From assembly GCA_963578625.1 (NCBI GenBank), contig CAUZEO010000250.1:1-7990 (forward strand): a stretch of 7,990 nt of DNA. The letters are read 5' to 3'. Made by a program: the position numbers and the translations under genes. Each line of letters opens with the position of its first letter. The first letter of the stretch is position 1. The DNA comes from CAUZEO01 sp963578625. GTDB taxonomy: Bacteria; Verrucomicrobiota; Kiritimatiellia; SLOV01. A model generated the notes under the pieces. That model was not told the DNA's origin. It worked only from the letters and a program-made list of their open reading frames with translations, and ran no database searches. This document shows, in pieces, positions 1 through 4,697 of the stretch.

Positions 1-361
1 GCATATCGAGGGCCTTCGCGCATGCCACGGTCACTGCCGCCGACGAACCCAGCCCGACTGTGGAGGGGAATTTTGCCCTGACTTCAATGTCGAATCCGTG
101 GCGAACTTCGATTTCCCGCTCCCGAAATACGGCGGTGACGAAGCGAAACGAGTGAACATCCTCGATCGCGTCGAGATGGGTTCGATGCGAGCCCAGTGCC
201 GATTCCATTCGAAGCTCGCGATCCACGCGGGGAGTCAAGGTCACCGTGATGCGCCGGTCGATCGCGCACGCGAGTGCTCGCCTGCCGTGAAGGACTGCGT
301 GTTCGCCCAGCAGCATCAAGGTGCCGGGAGCGCTAGCCGAGATCGAGGACACGGACGCCAT
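1..361 (-). CDS. GHMP-family kinase, second mevalonate-pathway kinase (partial, C-terminus beyond window)
   Basis: The first 120 residues are visible. Seen: an N-terminal GHMP motif, APGTLMLLGEHAVLHG (residues 11-26), and the ATP-binding glycine/serine loop TVGLGSSAAVTVA (101-113). The GEH triplet is typical of mevalonate kinase, while the second motif also resembles phosphomevalonate kinase; diphosphomevalonate decarboxylase is unlikely because its N-terminal motif differs. The start at 361 is secure: a TGA lies in frame five codons upstream, and AAGGGAG sits 6 nt before the ATG. The start lies inside the preceding kinase gene, overlapping its 3' end by 29 nt, so translation is probably coupled. 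Inference: it supplies the second phosphorylation of the mevalonate route or is a paralogous mevalonate kinase. The substrate cannot be decided from the N-terminal third. Confidence 0.85.
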   Translation of the reverse strand, partial: MASVSSISASAPGTLMLLGEHAVLHGRRALACAIDRRITVTLTPRVDRELRMESALGSHRTHLDAIEDVHSFRFVTAVFREREIEVRHGFDIEVRAKFPSTVGLGSSAAVTVACAKALDM

Positions 362-1352
362 CGGGTTCTCCCTTCATCCGACTCATGAAATAGCCATACT
401 CGTCGCACAGTTCGTCAGGCACGTGCTGCGTGCAAACCAGAACGGCGCCGGCAGCGTCGCCGCGGATTGTCCCGGCGCCACTGATCTTGGCGGCGCCGCC
501 GGTCGACTCTACATCGTCTACAAACTCCTGCACCCGCTTCGGAACGACACCGATTTCCACCAGCAACTGGTGATTCTCCCGGATTGACCGGATGGTTTCA
601 GCCGAATCTCCGGCGCGGATCGACTCGGATAGTCTCTTGGTTATCGACGCGAATTGATCCCAGATCGGGCTGTTGCCGTGCGTCCCGCGTACTTCGGAAA
701 CAGCTTCGCCGGTCGTCGCCGCCGGCTGTCCTGTTTGCACGATGTGAAGAGGTGCGGTGGGGAGGCCGACCGGAGTTGCCCCCCCGTCTCTTTCGAAAAG
801 AACGGACCCGCCGTGGACGGCAATGTATGGATCCGCGCCACTCGGTGTGCCATGCTGGAACCGCTCGAGCCGCAGGCAAAGTTGATAAAGCTCCTGCTTT
901 TGAAGGGTCACATCAGAGGCTGCTGCCAGAGCGGAGAGGCCGGCCGCGCAAACCGCCGCGGACGAACCCATTCCGCAGCCGACGGGAAGCTCCGATGAAA
1001 CATTTACCGCCGACATCGGTGAAATACGATCGGGATAGTCGGCGTCCAGTTCGGCCCAGCAGAGAGACAGCAGTTCATTGTTGCGGGAAAGGACGTCGAT
1101 GATATCTATTTGTCCCGCCCCGAACCGCTCCCAATCTTCCAGGACCTTGATGCGTCGTGATCGCAGTTCCTCCGCGGTCGTGGTGTATGTCGCGAAGGAA
1201 TCCGATCCGAATGATAAGCCCCCGGTGAGACTTGGTGTAACTTCGCACTGTACAAAGGACGCCACCGCGGTAATCAGCGCGGGCTTGCCGTACACCACGG
1301 CATGTTCGCCGGACAGAATGATCTTACCCGGCGCGGAAGACGTTGTTTTCAT
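333..1352 (-). CDS. mvk: Mevalonate kinase
   Basis: Predicted cytosolic enzyme that phosphorylates (R)-mevalonate with ATP to 5-phosphomevalonate. The 339-residue length fits bacterial and archaeal mevalonate kinases. All three GHMP motifs are visible: motif 1 PGKIILSGEHAVVYG (8-22), motif 2 LPVGCGMGSSAA (122-133, phosphate-binding loop) and motif 3 KISGAGTIRGDAAG (289-302). HGTPSGADP (167-175) carries the expected catalytic aspartate at 174. The gene starts 24 nt after the fni stop codon. The only strong purine run, GAGGAAG, lies about 20 nt upstream of the ATG and no alternative in-frame start exists, so initiation may depend on coupling with fni. Its 3' end overlaps the next kinase. The residue before GMGSS is Cys where Ala or Gly is more usual. 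Identification is firm at family level; strict substrate specificity is inferred from context. Confidence 0.93.
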   Translation of the reverse strand: MKTTSSAPGKIILSGEHAVVYGKPALITAVASFVQCEVTPSLTGGLSFGSDSFATYTTTAEELRSRRIKVLEDWERFGAGQIDIIDVLSRNNELLSLCWAELDADYPDRISPMSAVNVSSELPVGCGMGSSAAVCAAGLSALAAASDVTLQKQELYQLCLRLERFQHGTPSGADPYIAVHGGSVLFERDGGATPVGLPTAPLHIVQTGQPAATTGEAVSEVRGTHGNSPIWDQFASITKRLSESIRAGDSAETIRSIRENHQLLVEIGVVPKRVQEFVDDVESTGGAAKISGAGTIRGDAAGAVLVCTQHVPDELCDEYGYFMSRMKGEPDGVRVLDLG

Positions 1353-1376
1353 AGCGTGCGCCGATTGTGTTCTTCC

Positions 1377-2411
1377 TCAAGCATTTCCGGCCAGCACAAG
1401 TGACTCATTTCCGTGTAGATCGTCGACACATCGCACACCCAGTAGGAACATCGCCGTCACGAACTCAGCTCTCAGGCGCTCAATGGCTGCAAGGACCGCG
1501 TCCGGCGATTCGGTCGCAGGCTTTAAAAAGGGAGACGCAAGCCCGCACAGCGATGCTCCGAGGATCACTGCTTTTGCCATATCGACACCGGATCGGATGC
1601 CGCCGGATGCAATGAGCGTAAAATTGTCGCGAAACGGCGCTAATTCGCGGAGCGCAATTGGGGTCGGAATCCCCCAGTCCTGAAAGATCATGCCGAGTCC
1701 TTCCGCGGTTCCTTCGTTGCGGTGGTTCTCGATGCGGCTCCACGATGTGCCCCCGGAGCCGGCAACGTCAATATGTCGCACCGGGCTTCCGCGAAAGATC
1801 TCCACATCCTCCCTGGAGATCCCCGCGCCGACTTCCTTGATAATGACCGGAACTTCCAGGGAACGGGCAAGCTGAATAATTTTCGATGCTAAGTCACTGA
1901 AGTCCGTGTCGCCCTCCGGTTGTACCGCTTCCTGCAGAGGATTCAGGTGGAGATAAAGTCCGTCGGCATCGAGCACCCCGACGGCCTCGCGACACATATC
2001 GACCGTAAACCCGTAATTCAGCTGTACCGCGCCGATATTGGAAAACAGTAAGGCGGTCGGGGCGTGGTCCCTGATCTCGAAGCTTCGCCGCGCTTCACGG
2101 CTGCCGAACATCACCCGTTGCGAACCGACTCCCATTGCCACACCGGCAGTTTCCGCGGCAATGGCGAGATTCTGATTGATGGTGCGGACCAGTTCGTGAT
2201 CCCCGCCCGTCATGGATGAAATCAGCAACGGAAAGGAGAGCTTTTTTCCCAGAAAAACGGTCGACGGATCGACCTTCGAGAGATTCAACTCCGGCAGCGC
2301 CCGGTGACGAAGGTGGATGGCGTCGAAGTGATACATCCGCCGGTCTACATCGTAGTCCGAGTCGATGATCCGGATATGCTGAATTTTGCGTTCATTGACG
2401 GGGTCCTTCAT
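1377..2411 (-). CDS. fni: Isopentenyl-diphosphate delta-isomerase, type 2 (FMN-dependent)
   Basis: Interconverts isopentenyl and dimethylallyl diphosphate in the cytosol, using reduced FMN in a TIM-barrel fold. The 344-residue length is normal for the family. Seen: an N-terminal substrate-binding stretch ERKIQHI (7-13), FMN-site segment PLLISSMTGG (61-70), catalytic-region motif LHLNPLQEAVQPEGD (154-168) with Gln160 and the metal ligand Glu161, KEVGAGIS (192-199), phosphate-binding GSGGTSW (218-224) and SGGIRSG (269-275). The ATG at 2411 overlaps the HMG-CoA reductase stop as ATGA, and GGAG lies 5 nt upstream, so the start is well supported and translationally coupled. The type 2 isomerase is typical of bacteria and archaea that use mevalonate, in agreement with its neighbours. 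Confidence 0.96.
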   Translation of the reverse strand: MKDPVNERKIQHIRIIDSDYDVDRRMYHFDAIHLRHRALPELNLSKVDPSTVFLGKKLSFPLLISSMTGGDHELVRTINQNLAIAAETAGVAMGVGSQRVMFGSREARRSFEIRDHAPTALLFSNIGAVQLNYGFTVDMCREAVGVLDADGLYLHLNPLQEAVQPEGDTDFSDLASKIIQLARSLEVPVIIKEVGAGISREDVEIFRGSPVRHIDVAGSGGTSWSRIENHRNEGTAEGLGMIFQDWGIPTPIALRELAPFRDNFTLIASGGIRSGVDMAKAVILGASLCGLASPFLKPATESPDAVLAAIERLRAEFVTAMFLLGVRCVDDLHGNESLVLAGNA

Positions 2412-3409
2412 CCGCGCTCCAGGCGAGTATGGGTCCCCATCAGTTCGCCCTGGTTCGTCAGCGCGGCCAGCAAGGAGAGTTCACCGCACAGGATGGCGGC
2501 TCCGCAAATCGCGGCAAGCCTCCGCGCGTTGTCCCCGGCCGGCCGGTCCACGGTGCACCCGAGACGCTCCAGATTTTCGGAAACGAAGGGCAGGTTTTTG
2601 CCTGCACCCACGGTACCGACGATGATGTTTGGGATGGTACACGAGAAGTAAAGAGCGCCGTCCCGCACGGCTGCGTAGGTGATGCCCTGGGAGCCCTCCA
2701 CGATGTTCGCCGCATCCTGTCCAGTGGCCAGGTAGAAGCCGAGCAGAATGTTCGCGTAGTGAGCATTTGCCGTGCGTATTCCGCCCGCAATCATGGTCCC
2801 GATGAGATTCTTTTTCGTATTCAGTTCCGCGACGCTGTGGGGGGTTGTCTTCAGGAATCTCGAACACAATTTTTCAGGGATAAGCGTTTCCGCAATGACG
2901 GATTTCCCGCGACCGAGAATGGCGTTGACGGCAGTGGGTTTCTTGTCACTGCAGTAATTCCCGGAAACTGAAACATATTGTAGAGAGGGAAAGGTATCCA
3001 AGACCCATTGCACGACCCGGTCCGCACCGGCGGTAACCATGTTGTGGCCTGATGCATCCCCGGTGTGCATTTCGAGCCGGAGGAACAGGAGGTTTCCGAC
3101 CACCTGGTCGTGCATGTCGAGAAACTTGGTATACCGGCTTCCCGCCTCCGCCACTGCCGCCAAATCGGCCATCCGCGTTCGAATTTCGTGGATCGCGGCA
3201 GATGCGATTTCGGCGTCGGGCGCTTCGAACAGGACAGAACGCGTCATCCGGTCATCGTGGATCACCGTTCGAATTCCACCCGCCGCGGCCGTTACCCGGG
3301 CGCCCCGCTCCACCGAGGGCCACAATGGCGATTCGTACGTCGCCAGCGGGATGAAGAGTTCATCATCCAGAACCGGCCCGATAATCCGCACCGGGCCCAC
3401 CGATCGCAT
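2408..3409 (-). CDS. mvaA: Hydroxymethylglutaryl-CoA reductase (HMG-CoA reductase)
   Basis: Reduces HMG-CoA to mevalonate with NAD(P)H, the committed step of the pathway. Numbering from the ATG at 3409 (333 aa): catalytic Glu26 in ATYES, cofactor-binding HTGDASGHNM (115-124), catalytic Lys in SDKKP (154-158), catalytic Asp232 in ATGQD, and a C-terminal His327 in MGTHTRLERG at the position of the family's essential histidine. GELSLLAAL (309-317) resembles class I enzymes; no membrane segments are visible, so it should be soluble. The usual second Met of DAMGMNM is replaced (DASGHNM). The start is uncertain. The ATG at 3409 has only a weak AGG upstream and begins within the conserved VPxRxVGP region. 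The frame stays open upstream to a TGA near 3495, and an ATT at 3449-3451 has AAAGGA 5 nt before it. It is the first visible gene of the operon and overlaps fni by 4 nt. Confidence 0.94.
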   Translation of the reverse strand: MRSVGPVRIIGPVLDDELFIPLATYESPLWPSVERGARVTAAAGGIRTVIHDDRMTRSVLFEAPDAEIASAAIHEIRTRMADLAAVAEAGSRYTKFLDMHDQVVGNLLFLRLEMHTGDASGHNMVTAGADRVVQWVLDTFPSLQYVSVSGNYCSDKKPTAVNAILGRGKSVIAETLIPEKLCSRFLKTTPHSVAELNTKKNLIGTMIAGGIRTANAHYANILLGFYLATGQDAANIVEGSQGITYAAVRDGALYFSCTIPNIIVGTVGAGKNLPFVSENLERLGCTVDRPAGDNARRLAAICGAAILCGELSLLAALTNQGELMGTHTRLERG

Positions 3410-3448
3410 CGGAACCTGGGCTGGGGATTGTTCTGTGATTTTCTTTGA

Positions 3449-3462
3449 AATTGCAGTCCTTT
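3449..3462 (-). promoter_or_regulatory. Candidate ribosome-binding site and ATT start for HMG-CoA reductase
   Basis: Read on the minus strand, AAAGGA (3462-3457) is followed by CTGCA and then ATT (3451-3449). ATT is in frame with the reductase and would add MSKKITEQSPAQVP before the annotated first Met. No ATG, GTG or TTG occurs in frame between 3451 and 3409. ATT initiation is rare but known in bacteria (infC). A base change or sequencing error from ATG is an equally good explanation. Confidence 0.45.
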
Positions 3463-3463
3463 C

Positions 3464-3489
3464 CCTGAAGGAGAACAGAGTTCCTCAGG
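3464..3489 (-). promoter_or_regulatory. Hairpin in the leader of the mevalonate operon
   Basis: CCTGA (3464-3468) pairs with TCAGG (3485-3489), and GGA (3470-3472) with TCC (3482-3484), with A3469 bulged; an alternative inner pairing is GAAC/GTTC. The structure lies directly upstream of the AAAGGA ribosome-binding site. No T-run follows on either strand, so it is not a classical terminator. A role in leader RNA control is inference only. Confidence 0.3.
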
Positions 3490-3511
3490 ACATTGCCGGA
3501 GGCAAGCCGAT

Positions 3512-3873
3512 TTAGGACACGCCCTGCCAAAGGGCGAATGTAGGGTTGGTCGGATCCTTGATAACCGCGAAGGATCCCATGCTTGGTCTTTCGACTACAT
3601 CCGTCAGGGCTTCCGCGCCGTTGTCGATCGCCTTTTTACGCATCGCATTTACATCTGAAACGTTGATGTAAGATAGCCAAAATGGTGGTAGATCGCACTG
3701 TTCCGGCTTTTTCATCATTTCGGCGACCGGTGTAGTCCATACCTTCCATTTTCTGGGCCTGCCGGCCAAACAGCGCCGTGATAGAAGCTCTCGCACTTTG
3801 CCGGATCCGTGGCCGCCAGTTCGTTCCATGCAAAGGTGCCGGAGGTCATGTCGGGTTTGTTCTCGTTACTCAT
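3512..3873 (-). pseudogene. Glyoxalase/bleomycin-resistance (VOC) family gene, broken by two frameshifts
   Basis: Three reading frames must be joined to give a VOC-fold protein of about 120 residues. The N-terminal part starts at the ATG at 3873 (AAGAAGAG upstream) and reads FAWNELAATDPAKCESFY. One extra base near 3780 moves the frame to TALFGRQAQKMEGMDYT, and another near 3728 moves it to VAEMMKKPEQ, then LPPFWLSYINVSDVNA and VIKDPTNPTFALWQ before the stop at 3512. The pattern FY-x-x-LFGW near the start and DPxxxxFALWQ at the end is typical of this family. The usual loop between the YT strand and the MMK strand looks about 8 residues short, and the conserved FGW reads FGR. Two frame breaks plus a deletion suggest real decay rather than a single read error. 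Function in the living gene is unknown, as VOC proteins include many enzymes and binding proteins. Confidence 0.75.
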
Positions 3874-4043
3874 GTTGATCTCTTCTTGGGGTTTTGGGTT
3901 TTCCATCGAATTGCCAATCATACGCCTGAATAAAGGTGAGTGCCATAGGAAAGCAGGCTCCTGCCAAAGAGCAGTTTCAAAGTCTCCTTGCCACGTAGCG
4001 CCGGGTGGTCGTAGTCTATAGACGCTTTTTTTAAACGTTTTTG
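3874..4043. other. Divergent intergenic region between the VOC gene and the tRNA
   Basis: No open frame with a ribosome-binding site is visible here. The left part carries the weak minus-strand promoter and the GCAGG/CCTGC palindrome. The right part (about 4015-4042) is AT-rich, with TCTATAGA followed by T-runs directly before the tRNA, and presumably holds the tRNA promoter and 5' leader. I could not assign convincing -35/-10 hexamers. Confidence 0.5.
3917..3945 (-). promoter_or_regulatory. Weak candidate promoter for the VOC gene
   Basis: TATGAT (3922-3917) matches the -10 consensus at five of six positions. A poor -35 hexamer, TGGCAC (3945-3940), lies 17 bp upstream, and the VOC start codon follows about 44 nt downstream. 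A short palindrome, GCAGG-CT-CCTGC, sits just upstream at 3953-3964 and could be an operator. All of this is pattern-level evidence. Confidence 0.3.
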
Positions 4044-4120
4044 GGGCCCGTAGCTCAGTTGGTCAGAGCAGGAGACTCATAATCTCTTGGTCGTAGGTTC
4101 GAGTCCTACCGGGCCCACCA
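4044..4120 (+). tRNA. tRNA with CAU anticodon, probably tRNA-Ile2 (lysidine-modified)
   Basis: A full cloverleaf folds: acceptor stem GGGCCCG/CGGGCCC, D-arm GCTCAGTTGGTCAGAGC, anticodon stem GGAGA/TCTCT with loop CTCATAA (anticodon CAT at 4078-4080), T-arm GTAGG-TTCGAGT-CCTAC, discriminator A and an encoded CCA (4118-4120). Among CAU tRNAs it most resembles E. coli tRNA-Ile2. It shares the anticodon loop flanked by a G27:U43 pair, the TTGGTCG variable region, and the C4:G69 and C5:G68 pairs known to be read by the lysidine synthetase TilS. If so, TilS converts C34 to lysidine and the tRNA reads AUA as isoleucine. Elongator tRNA-Met remains the alternative; initiator tRNA is unlikely because position 1 pairs normally (G1:C72). 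Confidence 0.95.
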
Positions 4121-4155
4121 GCCTACGCTTGAAGCGCAGCGTAGAGCGTAGGCTG
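4119..4155 (+). repeat. 11-bp inverted repeat abutting the tRNA 3' end
   Basis: CAGCCTACGCT (4119-4129) is the exact reverse complement of AGCGTAGGCTG (4145-4155), with a 15-nt loop that can itself form CGCT-TGA-AGCG. The left arm begins in the last two bases of the tRNA CCA. No T-run follows, so it is not a standard intrinsic terminator. It may help 3'-end processing or be a dispersed palindromic element that targets tRNA ends. Confidence 0.6.
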
Positions 4156-4307
4156 CCACGCCGTAGTCTTCCGTGAGCACTCGAGGGGAGGCGGGCTTTC
4201 AAGCATGCAGCGCCTCGAGACTCCGGCTGGGCATGCCGACCGCTGCCCGCGATTTTCGTTCGATTCCATTTGCCTCGCCGGCGCTTACTCTCTACGATCT
4301 CCATTCA
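4156..4307. other. Non-coding spacer between the tRNA tail and the lipoprotein leader
   Basis: No gene with a credible start is visible. A second inverted pair, CTCGAGG (4180-4186) and CCTCGAG (4213-4219), lies in a G-rich stretch. The plus-strand frame continuous with the lipoprotein is open from about 4173, but it lacks a ribosome-binding site and would bury the signal peptide, so I treat it as untranslated. Confidence 0.45.
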
Positions 4308-4337
4308 TTGGGAGTTGTTTTACTCCCCAAAGGGAGG
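4308..4337 (+). promoter_or_regulatory. Leader with two mutually exclusive hairpins over the Shine-Dalgarno site
   Basis: TTGGGAGT (4308-4315) can pair with ACTCCCCAA (4322-4330), 8 bp with one bulged C and a TGTTTT loop, leaving the AGGGAGG site (4331-4337) free. Alternatively CTCCC (4323-4327) pairs with GGGAG (4332-4336) across a CAAA tetraloop and covers the Shine-Dalgarno site. The two structures share the same CTCCC strand, so they cannot coexist. This geometry suits translational control, but function is inferred. Confidence 0.4.
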
Positions 4338-4343
4338 TATTGG

Positions 4344-4673
4344 ATGAATAGGTTTTTTGTAGCTCTTATTGCATTATTCTCGATTTCCTTGATTGCCGGT
4401 TGTGGAACGGCAGGGACTGATTCCGTGTCAAAAGCCATGGCCCCATCGGAAGAGATGACGGTCGAGGTCGGGTGCTTCGGTTGCATTTATAATGGCGAGG
4501 GCGCCTCCGGATGCCAGACCGCCGCCAAGGTCGGCGATCAGGCGCTGCTCGTGGAAGGTGTCGATTTCAGCGCCCACAATAACGGTCTCTGCAAAGCGGC
4601 CAAGCAGGCGAAAATTACGGGCAGGGTCGAAGGCGGAGTCCTCGTCGCGGATAGCATTGCCATCGTCGAGTAG
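4344..4673 (+). CDS. Small Cys-rich lipoprotein, DUF6370-like
   Basis: A 109-residue secreted lipoprotein. Residues 1-19 form a signal peptide with a hydrophobic core (FFVALIALFSISLIAG) ending in lipobox LIAGC, with lipidated Cys20. The residue after Cys is Gly, so outer-membrane targeting is plausible. The mature part has four more cysteines: C44 and C47 (VGCFGC), C57 (SGC) and C83 (GLC). The order VEVxCxxC, GxxC, a short hydrophobic strand, GLCKAAK and then TGRVEGG resembles the uncharacterised DUF6370 family as I recall it; this was not confirmed by search. The cysteines could bind metal or form disulfides. The start at 4344 is supported by AGGGAGG 6 nt upstream. It stands alone on the plus strand, convergent with the ABC transporter operon. 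Confidence 0.85.
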   Translation: MNRFFVALIALFSISLIAGCGTAGTDSVSKAMAPSEEMTVEVGCFGCIYNGEGASGCQTAAKVGDQALLVEGVDFSAHNNGLCKAAKQAKITGRVEGGVLVADSIAIVE

Positions 4674-4674
4674 A

Positions 4675-4690
4675 AGCGATCTTCATCGCT
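4675..4690. terminator. Short hairpin in the convergent gene junction
   Basis: AGCGAT (4675-4680) pairs perfectly with ATCGCT (4685-4690) across a CTTC tetraloop, just after the lipoprotein stop and before the ATPase stop at 4698. Its position suggests a shared bidirectional transcription end, but there is no T-run on either side and the stem is only 6 bp. Confidence 0.35.
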
Positions 4691-4697
4691 GGTGCCG

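Noticed and set aside
584..1102. Long plus-strand open frame of 172 codons
   Set aside because: It is fully antisense to the mevalonate kinase, which has all family motifs; the composition is typical of a GC-rich shadow frame.
2304..2971. Plus-strand open frames antisense to fni and HMG-CoA reductase
   Set aside because: No recognisable domains and no ribosome-binding sites; the opposite strand encodes well-conserved enzymes.
3493..3505. Small hairpin TTGCC-GGA-GGCAA after the VOC stop as a terminator
   Set aside because: The stem is only 5 bp with a 3-nt loop and no T-run on either strand, too weak to support as a terminator.
3930..3945. Possible sigma-54 promoter, TGGCAC followed by TTTAT on the minus strand
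   Set aside because: The -24 element is good, but the required GC of the -12 element is absent.
4077..4304. Minus-strand open frame ending in VGPVGLEPTTKRL
   Set aside because: It reads antisense through the tRNA; this C-terminal string is a familiar spurious translation of tRNA sequence, and there is no ribosome-binding site.
4173..4343. Upstream in-frame extension of the lipoprotein
   Set aside because: No Shine-Dalgarno sequence, and it would place about 57 residues before a clear signal peptide and lipobox.
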